From assembly GCA_002424635.1 (NCBI GenBank), contig DIKT01000080.1, positions 1 through 58,247 of the forward strand: a DNA stretch of 58,247 nt, in the 5' to 3' direction. This stretch comes from Desulfobulbaceae bacterium UBA5611 (GTDB lineage Bacteria > Desulfobacterota > Desulfobulbia > Desulfobulbales > Desulfocapsaceae). The position numbers were made by a program, and so were the translations under genes. The notes under the pieces are model-generated. The model was given only the letters and a program-made list of their open reading frames with translations, made no database searches and was not told where the DNA came from. How positions within the stretch are numbered: the first letter of the stretch is position 1; each line of letters begins with the position of its first letter. This document shows, one piece after another, positions 51,094 through 58,247 of the stretch.

Positions 51094-52317
51094 TTAGTCC
51101 TGATTGTTACCTGCAGCCAAGCTCAGCCGATAGATAACCCCTGCTTTATCATCAGAGATATAGATGAGTCCCCGAGGCTTTATGCTGATGTCTACCGGCC
51201 GGCCGATGGCGCTTTTCTTATCATCTGTCAGCCAGCCGCTCATGAAATCATGCTGATTGACTAATTCTCCCTGGTCATTAAAACGAAAGAGGACAATTTT
51301 ATAACCGGTGGGTATGGTTCGATTCCAGGAACCATGATAGGCCACCAGCATCGTATTCCGGTAGTGTGCCGGCCAGCCTGACGCAGGGAAAAAATCAAGA
51401 CCAAGCGGGGCTGAATGGGCCTGAATATCAATAAAAGAAGGTATTTTATCTGCACAGTTTCTAGAAAAATTATCTGCTGCGGCATACTCCTTGTCAAGGA
51501 CATTTTTGCCATAACAATAAGGCCAGCCATAATCATTGCTGCGTTTTATTATATTAATCTCATCCGGTGGCAGATCGTCGCCAAGATAATCACGGCCCAT
51601 TTCAGTAGCCCATATGTCCGTTGTTGTGGGATGGGCCCGCATAAAAACAGCGTTACGCAATCCGGAGGCAAATGTTTGGAGGGGGCCGCCGTTTTTATTG
51701 ACGACCAGAATTTTTGCTCGTCGCCAGTCTTTTTCCAGGCAGGCATTGCATGAAGAACCTACTGAAATGAGGAGGTTGTCTTCATCGGGCGGCGGCATAA
51801 ACAGAAGAGTCCGGCTGGAATGGCCGCCACTACCCGGGAGATCAGCGATTTTTGCAGCATTAGTTGCCTGCCGCTGTGCAGGGTTGTAATCATAGGCACT
51901 GACCTTGTCTTGTTCTGCAATATAAAGCCGGCGTCCGGCATTGCCGGCAAAAGCCAGACCATGTGGACGATTCAGGCCGCTGATGACCTCGATAATTTTA
52001 TCGGCTCGGCCGTCGCTGTCGCTGTCAGGAAGAGCAACGACCTTACCCTGGGAAGGTATACTGACCAGCATGGTATCCTGCGCATCAAAAGTAATGACCC
52101 GGCAGCCTGGTAGACCATCCATAAAAACAGTCAATTTAAATTCTGCCGGATATGATAATGGTGAATTCTCTTGACGGACCAGGGCGGCAGCATCCGAAGA
52201 GGCCTTGAAAACAGCCGGTGCAATTCCTCGAAGGTTTGCCCGATAAAACAAAACAGCCCATACAGCACCAATTCCTAGCATAATGAGCAGTAGGGCTGGC
52301 AGCAAAGGTTTCTTCAT
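51094..52317 (-). CDS. PQQ-dependent sugar dehydrogenase-like protein
   Basis: The 407-aa precursor has an N-terminal membrane anchor or signal (LLPALLLIMLGIGAVWAVLFY) and a six-bladed beta-propeller like soluble glucose/sorbosone dehydrogenases: LNRPHGLAFAG, RNAVFMRAHP, WATEMGRDYLGDDLPPDEIN, NDYGWPYCYG, APLGLDFF and HGSWNRTIPTGYKIV. It would oxidise aldoses in the periplasm with bound PQQ. No PQQ synthesis genes are present here. ATG 52317 follows AAGGGGA; the longer frame to 52380 is not needed. Confidence 0.88.
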   Translation of the reverse strand: MKKPLLPALLLIMLGIGAVWAVLFYRANLRGIAPAVFKASSDAAALVRQENSPLSYPAEFKLTVFMDGLPGCRVITFDAQDTMLVSIPSQGKVVALPDSDSDGRADKIIEVISGLNRPHGLAFAGNAGRRLYIAEQDKVSAYDYNPAQRQATNAAKIADLPGSGGHSSRTLLFMPPPDEDNLLISVGSSCNACLEKDWRRAKILVVNKNGGPLQTFASGLRNAVFMRAHPTTTDIWATEMGRDYLGDDLPPDEINIIKRSNDYGWPYCYGKNVLDKEYAAADNFSRNCADKIPSFIDIQAHSAPLGLDFFPASGWPAHYRNTMLVAYHGSWNRTIPTGYKIVLFRFNDQGELVNQHDFMSGWLTDDKKSAIGRPVDISIKPRGLIYISDDKAGVIYRLSLAAGNNQD

Positions 52318-52527
52318 AAAATTTCCCCTTAAAAAATTATAGCATGGATAAAAAGGAGTGACCAATTTTATCCATGCCATAATTATAGTCTTCTTGTTTA
52401 AGGCTAAAATTTGAAGTGAATGGTTTCTAGCTTTTCGAAAAATGGAGATAGGATGGTATTATTTGGTGGTGATTGTCCAAAGGGGATGTTTGCAAGGAGA
52501 GTTTTTTATAGAGGCAGCTGTGACTAT

Positions 52528-52872
52528 TTAATTTACAAATTGAACTCCCATGCTGAAAGGCATGTTGCTATCTTCCATATCTCGATTAAGCCAGACAGGA
52601 CGAGCCAGGAGAGTCATTATTTCTTCATCAGTATCTTCCTTCGGCCTGAAAACTATATTTAAAAATATAGTATCTGAATCAAGTGCTGCATAAAAAAGAT
52701 GGTTGCCATCAATCAGCACTTGAGAACATTTTAAGCCGGCCCCCTGCTTGGACAGATTTACTAGCAAGGCAGGCACTCCCGCTGTCAGTTGCGCTTTGTT
52801 GCTCTTGTCATAAAGAAACAGGTCAACATCTTGCTGATGGGAACTTCTGCGGTTTTTTCTTCTGCTTTCCAT
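52528..52872 (-). CDS. PilZ-like domain protein
   Basis: The 114-aa protein begins with a basic RRKNRRSS segment and has VNLSKQGAGLKCS, which fits the RxxxR and [D/N]xSxxG motifs of c-di-GMP-binding PilZ domains, and ends in MPFSMGVQF, the usual last strand. The first Asp is Asn here. No good SD is visible before the ATG. It is a single gene between AT-rich gaps. Confidence 0.6.
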   Translation of the reverse strand: MESRRKNRRSSHQQDVDLFLYDKSNKAQLTAGVPALLVNLSKQGAGLKCSQVLIDGNHLFYAALDSDTIFLNIVFRPKEDTDEEIMTLLARPVWLNRDMEDSNMPFSMGVQFVN

Positions 52873-53193
52873 TTATTTATTTATTTATCAATATAATTTT
52901 TTTTTAAAAAAACGATGATCATTTCATTATTTAAGCAGGCTTTAATTAAAATAGATAAAGAAATCTACAATTCATTTATCTAAATATGAATTTTTTTATT
53001 ATTTTGATTTTTTTTATAATTATTTCCGGCTCAGAGACAGCGGGGTGGATGAATAATAGCGCTGATCCTGGTTATTTCCATATGGCGGCTCGTAGTGTAT
53101 TGTGAACTTGAGCGACCGAACCATGATATAGTGTAATACTTTTCTGTCTACAGTTATTAATGCTTCATTTCTTTCCACAATAATTTACTGTCC
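52873..53193. other. AT-rich intergenic region
   Basis: About 320 bp lie between the PilZ-like gene and sbcD on opposite strands. It holds TTTA repeats (52870-52888), A and T runs and no clear gene. The promoters of both genes should lie here. Confidence 0.4.
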
Positions 53194-54438
53194 ATGCAAT
53201 TTATTCATACCGCCGATATTCATCTGGGCAAAACCTATCGTAATTCTGCCGGAGCAGAAGAGCGGTACCAGGATTTTTTTCAATGTCTGAAGGGCATTGT
53301 CGGAGATGCAGTCCAGGAAGCAGTTGATTTTGTCCTGATCGGCGGGGATCTTTTTCATACCGGCCAGATCCTGCCCAAGACCTTTGCTAAAACTATTGAG
53401 ATCCTGCAGCCCCTGAAGGATGCCGCAATACCCTGCATTGCCATTGAAGGCAATCATGACTGGATTCACCGCCGCAACAATATCTCATGGATGGAGGCCC
53501 TGTCCGAAATGGGCTATATCCGTCTGCTCCGACCTTCTCGTAATGAAGATGGTGGCTATCGTTTTGAACCTTTTAATGCTGAGAGCGGGGAGGGCGGCCA
53601 TATCAAGATCGGCGGCCTGCATATATACGGTCTTGGCTATATCGGCGCCCAGGCCGGCAGTCATGTTGAACGTATATGTGAGGCGGTGACCACTGACCAC
53701 AATCTGCTTATTTTCCATGTTGGTATCTGGAAGTATTCGCCGGTTGAGATTGGTAATATGAAAATCGAAGAGGCTCATCCGCTGGCTGACAAGTTCGGCT
53801 ATGTCGCCCTTGGCCATGGCCATAAACCATATATGATCGAGACACCGACAGGCAGGCCCTATGCTTATAATCCCGGTGCTCCGGAACGGGTCAACTTCGG
53901 TGAAGAAAAATATGATAAAGGCTATTATCTGGTAGGCGTTGAGGAGGGCAGGTTTACTCCGCAATTCAGACCCACCAATCCGCGGCCCATGCTGGTTGAG
54001 GTTATCAATCTCGACGGTGCCGCCGATGCAGACAGTGCCTTGGATCTATGTGAGAAACAAATTACGGCCAGACTGGCCGATCTCGTCGATAAGCGGCCGC
54101 CTTTACTGGAAGTAAAACTAAGCGGCCGGGTCGGATTTCATCCCTTTGAACTGGGCCGTGAACGGTTGCGGCTGGTTATTAACCAGCTGATTGCGCCAGT
54201 GCATATAGAAATAAAAAATCATCTTTCACAACTGACGCGATCCGGAGGCAGCGAGGTTGTTAAAAAATCGTTGGCCGACATCGAACATGATGTCCTGCAG
54301 GAGTTGATCGGCAGCCACAGCCTCTATCAGGGCCGCGAAGAGGAGTTGGCCCGGTTATCTTTGGCTATCCGCGATCTGGTTATCAAGGGAGTGGTCGAAG
54401 ACGACGAGTTGCTCGGCCTGTTCGGGCAGCAGGGCTAA
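53194..54438 (+). CDS. sbcD: SbcD/Mre11-type DNA nuclease
   Basis: The 414-aa protein has the metallophosphoesterase signature: TADIHLGK, IGGDLFHTG, EGNHDW, a His in LIFHVGIW and the GHGHK end motif. It would process DNA ends and hairpins with its SMC-like partner SbcC, encoded 3 nt downstream. The C-terminal 150 aa contain the capping or partner-binding region. Such a nuclease could also act on palindromic DNA, of which this window has several copies. Confidence 0.93.
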   Translation: MQFIHTADIHLGKTYRNSAGAEERYQDFFQCLKGIVGDAVQEAVDFVLIGGDLFHTGQILPKTFAKTIEILQPLKDAAIPCIAIEGNHDWIHRRNNISWMEALSEMGYIRLLRPSRNEDGGYRFEPFNAESGEGGHIKIGGLHIYGLGYIGAQAGSHVERICEAVTTDHNLLIFHVGIWKYSPVEIGNMKIEEAHPLADKFGYVALGHGHKPYMIETPTGRPYAYNPGAPERVNFGEEKYDKGYYLVGVEEGRFTPQFRPTNPRPMLVEVINLDGAADADSALDLCEKQITARLADLVDKRPPLLEVKLSGRVGFHPFELGRERLRLVINQLIAPVHIEIKNHLSQLTRSGGSEVVKKSLADIEHDVLQELIGSHSLYQGREEELARLSLAIRDLVIKGVVEDDELLGLFGQQG

Positions 54439-54441
54439 GCT

Positions 54442-56880
54442 ATGCAGATTATTTCTATCTCACTGAAGAATATCAAGTCCCACCGGGACCAGGAGTTACA
54501 TTTTGTCAGCGGCATCAATGTCCTTTCCGGGATTAACGGGGTCGGCAAAAGCACAATCTTTGAAGCCATTGGCTATGCCCTGTTCGGTGTTGATGCCCGC
54601 GACTTCGTTGGTAATATCGAACGTTTTATCAGCATCGGCGCGAAAAAAGGTGAAGTAGAAGTCACCTTCGCTCCGGGAGATGGCGACACCTATCGGGTTT
54701 TTCGCAGTGTCGGGGCCGGTTCTAAATGGCTGCTGGCCCGGGAAATCAGCGGCAGGTTTGAAGTTGAGGATCATGCCGGCATGGGAGAAACGGAGTCCCG
54801 GCTCAAAGAGCTGCTTGGTCTTGATAACGGCCGGCCCCTGGCTGATCAATTCAAACTGGTCATCGGCCCTTTTCAGCATGATTTTTTGGGGCCTTTTGTC
54901 CTTAAGCAGCCGGCCAAACGGCAGGAGGCCTTTGACGAGATCCTCGGCATTGATGCCTGGCGCAAGACCTACAAAGGGACCAGTACCCTGCTTAAGGCCG
55001 TTACCGCCAAAATTGACATTATGAATGCGGCAATCAAGGGTAAAGAGGAGCAGATTATTGCCCTGCCGGACAAGAGCAAAGAGCTGACGGCTCTGCTAGC
55101 AGAGCTGGCAAGCCAACACAGTTTTTTGGCAGATAAGGACAAGGTATTAGGGGTAACCGAGGCGAAACTGGTAAATTTGGATGGCCAGGAAAAGAAAACG
55201 CAGGCCATCAAGGCCAATATCCAAATCCTGGAGAATCGGATTCGTGATGGCGAAAGCAAGATAATCGACAGCCGGCAAAGGTTGACAGAAGCCGAGCAGG
55301 CCGTAGAAATCATTAAAAAGAGCTGGCCGGGCAAGGAAGCATTTGCGGCAGCTGAGATGCGTCTGCAGTCTTTACGTATCCTGGAAAAAGAGAGACGAGC
55401 GGTAGAACAGGCAATAACTGCTCTTGACCAAGAAAGTGCCCGCCTGTCCCAGGCTTACACATACGAAAAGCAAGAAGTTGAGAAAATTGATAAGGAGCTG
55501 ACGGCAGAAGAACTCCTGCTCATTACAGAGCAGCAGGGACTGGTCGCCGGTGCCGATGTCATCGCGACAGCGGTCCTTCTGCCGGAACTGAAGAAAGAGG
55601 CGGAAGCTTTGCGCCTTGCTCAAGGACTTCTGAAAGGACAGCTGGCCGGCCTGCAGGATGGCAAGGATAAGCTGGCGGAAGGGGTCTGCCCTTTTTTTAA
55701 GGAAGAGTGCCGCAACATTGCCGACCAGGCTTCATCTGACGTCTTCAGTGTCAGGATAGACCAACTGAACAAGGAAGGTCTGGTGTTGGCGCAGCGCCTG
55801 GCAGGAACGGACCTGAAAATTGCGGCAGCTGAGAAAGCCAGGCAGGAGGTAGACAGTCTTACTGTGCGGGCTCAGGAGTTGGTCAAACGGCTCAGCGCCC
55901 TGACCAGGCGGCGTGATGAGCATACGAAGCGAAAGAAAAACCTTGATGAGGCTAAAAAACTACAGGAACAGGCGGAGCAGCAGTGCCGGATTCGGAAAGA
56001 AGATCTGAAGAGATACATCAATCTCGATGGTGACATAGCTACGATTGAAAAATTACGTACCGCACATCAGCCTGCCAGGGATGCCTTCATGGCCCATGAA
56101 AAAGAGGCCCTTGATGTTCCTGCCCGCGCCAATTCTCTGGCCCGGATGCAAGTGCTTCTAGCAGAGTTGCGAGATGGTTTGGCAGCCCAAGCCCAAGAGC
56201 TTGCCACCTTGGCCCAGGATTACGATCCTAAACGTCATATAGAGGTCCGTGTGCTCAAAGAACAGCTGGTGGCCGATTTGGCCACCTGTAGACAAAAAAT
56301 TGCTGATCTCAGTAAAGATCAACTGCGTCTCGGTGTTGAGCTACAGAACATGCAGCAAATCAGGGAAGAGATTAAAGATCTTGTGGTCCAGCGGAAAGGT
56401 CTTGCCGATAAAGAAGAGCTGGTCAAGTTTTTACGGAACCAGGTCTTCAATAATGTCTCATCCCGGCTCTCGGAGCGTTTTCGTGAAGAAATAAGCCTGC
56501 GGGCCGATCTGATCTACCGCACCATAGCCGAAACTGATGAAGAGTTGTCCTGGAATGATAAATACCAGATCGAGCTGCGGGATATGGAGCATGGAGAGCT
56601 CAGGGTCCGCAGTGATGACCAGCTCTCCGGCGGCCAGACTATGAGCGCCGTGGTCGCCCTGCGTCTGGCCCTGTTGCAGACGATCGGCGCACGGATTGCT
56701 TTTTTTGATGAACCGACATCCAATTTAGATGCGGCACGCCGCGCTAATCTGGCCCAGGCCTTCCGGGCTATTGATAATGGTCGGGAAGAAATAACCGAGC
56801 ACTGGTACGATCAGCTTTTTCTCATCAGCCATGATGTCGCTTTCACGGAAATCACTGATCAGATTATTGCTCTTGAATAA
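54442..56880 (+). CDS. sbcC: SbcC/Rad50-type ATPase
   Basis: The 812-aa protein has an N-terminal Walker A (GINGVGKST), two long coiled-coil arms (about 170-650), and the C-terminal ABC signature LSGGQTMSAVVALRLAL with Walker B FFDEPTSNLD. At the turn of the coiled coil the zinc hook is unusual: Cys416 and Cys423 in CPFFKEEC, a CX6C pair instead of CxxC. A His near the end (ISHDVAF) completes the ATPase site. It pairs with SbcD. Confidence 0.93.
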   Translation: MQIISISLKNIKSHRDQELHFVSGINVLSGINGVGKSTIFEAIGYALFGVDARDFVGNIERFISIGAKKGEVEVTFAPGDGDTYRVFRSVGAGSKWLLAREISGRFEVEDHAGMGETESRLKELLGLDNGRPLADQFKLVIGPFQHDFLGPFVLKQPAKRQEAFDEILGIDAWRKTYKGTSTLLKAVTAKIDIMNAAIKGKEEQIIALPDKSKELTALLAELASQHSFLADKDKVLGVTEAKLVNLDGQEKKTQAIKANIQILENRIRDGESKIIDSRQRLTEAEQAVEIIKKSWPGKEAFAAAEMRLQSLRILEKERRAVEQAITALDQESARLSQAYTYEKQEVEKIDKELTAEELLLITEQQGLVAGADVIATAVLLPELKKEAEALRLAQGLLKGQLAGLQDGKDKLAEGVCPFFKEECRNIADQASSDVFSVRIDQLNKEGLVLAQRLAGTDLKIAAAEKARQEVDSLTVRAQELVKRLSALTRRRDEHTKRKKNLDEAKKLQEQAEQQCRIRKEDLKRYINLDGDIATIEKLRTAHQPARDAFMAHEKEALDVPARANSLARMQVLLAELRDGLAAQAQELATLAQDYDPKRHIEVRVLKEQLVADLATCRQKIADLSKDQLRLGVELQNMQQIREEIKDLVVQRKGLADKEELVKFLRNQVFNNVSSRLSERFREEISLRADLIYRTIAETDEELSWNDKYQIELRDMEHGELRVRSDDQLSGGQTMSAVVALRLALLQTIGARIAFFDEPTSNLDAARRANLAQAFRAIDNGREEITEHWYDQLFLISHDVAFTEITDQIIALE

Positions 56881-56889
56881 CAATGACCT

Positions 56890-57333
56890 TTACGGTCGAA
56901 CTGCGCGGACATTACCCGCATTTTTGGTAAAATATCGTCGTGCCGGATCACATTGTTCAGACATTTCCCAGGAACCGGCCATTCCTTCCCCTTCTTCTCC
57001 TTGGGACCAGTAATTGCCTTTACGGTCAAAAACACAAGTGCCATTCAAGTGCAGATCAAACAGATTGTTCAGTTCGTATAATTCCTGGACAGTAGGCAGA
57101 CGCCAATCATTGTATCCGCCAAGATTCAGTTTCTTGACATAAAGTTGGGCTTCTTCATATGTTTTAAATGTTTCACTTTTCTCGATTTGCCACATTTGGC
57201 CGGATACTTTATCCTGGCAAATGCCGTCAGCAAGATCTTGGAAGCGTACTGCTTGCGGGTTTTTAAGACTACAGCCTGGTGCCAACAAGAGAAGAGCAAG
57301 TAGTAATGGAAGGTAAATATTTTTCAATTTCAT
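56890..57333 (-). CDS. DUF1566-domain lipoprotein
   Basis: The 147-aa protein has a lipoprotein signal (LPLLLALLLLAPGC) and a DUF1566 (Lcl-type) domain: GQMWQIEKS, YEEAQLYVKKLNLGGYNDWRLPTVQEL and NVRAVRP at the end. This fold resembles C-type lectins and FGE-like domains of secreted proteins. ATG 57333 has AAGGAG upstream. It converges with sbcC, 9 bp apart. Confidence 0.88.
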   Translation of the reverse strand: MKLKNIYLPLLLALLLLAPGCSLKNPQAVRFQDLADGICQDKVSGQMWQIEKSETFKTYEEAQLYVKKLNLGGYNDWRLPTVQELYELNNLFDLHLNGTCVFDRKGNYWSQGEEGEGMAGSWEMSEQCDPARRYFTKNAGNVRAVRP

Positions 57334-57393
57334 GGTCAATCTCCTTTGAATTTTTCGATAATATAGAGAGTCTGAGGCAAGACTTTTTTGCTG

Positions 57394-58029
57394 TCAGACG
57401 ATTTTACCGGTAAAATAGGCGTTTATTTTTTTACCCAGCAAGTTAGCTTCTTGAATCTTTCCAGGTTGTTGAGAGAGATCAGGGGTGTTTTCGGCAGTGA
57501 TTTTTTGTCCAGGTCTCAACAGAATTGATACCGCTCCGGCAGAGCAGTTCTCTCCATGGCCACAAGTAAAGCATGACGCCGCGCCTTGAGCTGTCACTGT
57601 ACCGACATGCTTAATCTGATAATAAGGGAGCATAGCTTCTATTGCTTTTCCCGGCATTTCAGGACTAAGGCCGCCGATGCTGACAATCGCTGCCAATTTG
57701 CCGGCCAAGGCTGATCCTGATCGGTGTCGAAATTGGCAGAATCTTTCCAAAAAGCAGTGAGTCAAGCTGTTCAAGGTTGAAAAATAATTGGGAGCACCAA
57801 AAACATAGGCATCTGCTGTCAGGATTTTATCGCGTAGCCAGGCCATATCGTCATTTATTTTACAGACATTATCTGCAACACAAGCCAGGCAGGCGCTGCA
57901 TGGCGCAATTTTCTTCCCAGCCAGAGAGATGAATTCGGTATCACCATTGGTAGCGCTAAGTACCTCTTTGACCAACTGTTCAGTGGTTTTGCCTCTGCGA
58001 GGACTTCCTGATATGCCAAGAACTTTCAT
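57394..58029 (-). CDS. Iron-sulfur flavoprotein / NAD(P)H FMN reductase
   Basis: The 211-aa protein has a flavodoxin-like fold: GISGSPRRGKTTEQL for FMN phosphate, the Isf-type cysteine motif CSACLACVADNVC, GAPNYFSTLNS, and a second Cys group CFTCGHGENC. Such proteins bind FMN and usually a 4Fe-4S cluster and pass electrons in anaerobes. The second Cys group is less usual. It follows a TetR-type regulator by 2 nt and is probably controlled by it. Confidence 0.88.
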   Translation of the reverse strand: MKVLGISGSPRRGKTTEQLVKEVLSATNGDTEFISLAGKKIAPCSACLACVADNVCKINDDMAWLRDKILTADAYVFGAPNYFSTLNSLTHCFLERFCQFRHRSGSALAGKLAAIVSIGGLSPEMPGKAIEAMLPYYQIKHVGTVTAQGAASCFTCGHGENCSAGAVSILLRPGQKITAENTPDLSQQPGKIQEANLLGKKINAYFTGKIV

Positions 58030-58031
58030 GT

Positions 58032-58247
58032 TTATCCCTTCGTATTGCTATTAAGTACAACCTTAAGTTCTTTACCTAAAAGAATTTTTATAACTGTCAA
58101 AAAATCGAGCAGATCTTGTTTGCGCTTACTGACCCGTGATATCATTATTGCTCCCTCCACTGTGGCAACCACGGTTTTGGCCAGCAGCTCCGGTGGCATT
58201 GCCGCCTTGAGGATCCCAGTTTTTAAAGCTTCGAGGAGGAGATTATT
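58032..58247 (-). CDS. TetR-family regulator, C-terminal part
   Basis: The last 71 codons of a gene that begins outside the window can be read: LLAKTVVATVEGAIMISRVSKRKQDLLDFLTVIKILLG. This is the usual C-terminal ligand-binding end of TetR/AcrR repressors (VEGAIMxSRVS). The DNA-binding part is missing because of the window edge. The stop lies 2 nt before the flavoprotein start, so the two genes form an operon, and the repressor probably acts on it. Confidence 0.75.
   Translation of the reverse strand, partial: NNLLLEALKTGILKAAMPPELLAKTVVATVEGAIMISRVSKRKQDLLDFLTVIKILLGKELKVVLNSNTKG

Noticed and set aside
53194..56880. sbcD-sbcC as part of a phage-defence island
   Set aside because: The pair has a normal nuclease and ATPase layout, and flanking genes are ordinary; nothing supports a defence role beyond general DNA-end repair.

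Overview
The window reads as chromosomal DNA from an anaerobic, Gram-negative bacterium of the Desulfobacterota (former Deltaproteobacteria). A sulfate- or sulfur-metabolising Desulfobulbales-like organism is my best inference. The supporting genes are a tetraheme cytochrome c3, system II cytochrome c maturation (CcsB/Ccs1), a DsrN-type siroheme amidase, an FeS-rich membrane polyferredoxin behind an FNR-type site, cobalamin genes, TrpB2, a FolE2-family protein, and LPS genes (lptF, waaA). No rRNA, tRNA, CRISPR array, prophage or plasmid function was seen.

Layout. 1-6.4 kb: a Yip1-family membrane protein, then a tight cobalamin run cbiB-cbiA-cbiC followed at once by a secreted S8 protease, and a convergent CBS-domain gene. 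6.5-10 kb (minus strand): nnr (metabolite repair) led by an unlisted 46-codon gene, and an LptF permease carrying an unusual Ada-like zinc-binding tail. 10-14.5 kb: uvrB, a DUF374 acyltransferase and a DsrN-like amidase. 14.5-19.4 kb (minus): lipoprotein, small Cys protein, comEC, waaA. 19.8-24.8 kb: Na/Pi cotransporter, ycaO, a thioredoxin-like lipoprotein and a CcdA-type membrane protein. 24.9-28.7 kb (minus): unknown 391-aa protein, dacB, trpB2. 28.7-30.05 kb: an IS4-type insertion sequence with a disrupted transposase, inserted just upstream of trpB2. 30.1-32.4 kb (minus): tatC, tatA/B, polyferredoxin.

32.7-40.7 kb is a long plus-strand housekeeping run, purA-rpoZ-dnaJ-moaC-dksA-galT-receiver-folE2 homologue-glyS, closed by a bidirectional terminator shared with the convergent cytochrome c3 gene. 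Next come ccsB and ccs1, rpmB, two small genes, an SDR, an M16 peptidase, a tandem Usp protein, a second SDR with a [3Fe-4S]-type ferredoxin and a PQQ-type sugar dehydrogenase, a PilZ-like protein, the sbcD-sbcC pair, a DUF1566 lipoprotein, an FeS flavoprotein, and the 3' end of a TetR regulator running off the window.

The most unusual signal is non-coding. Three copies of a palindromic element, each exactly 149 bp between YTAR target-like tetranucleotides, plus one half copy, lie between genes at about 8.4, 12.2, 21.6 and 45.0 kb. They share a central loop sequence at the same offset. Outer and inner stems are kept even where the stem sequence differs, and three of the four have the upstream gene's stop codon inside their terminal tetranucleotide. 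Other points of interest are the LptF-Ada-like fusion, a FolE2 homologue that has lost its catalytic residues, and an SDR with Asn in place of the catalytic Lys.
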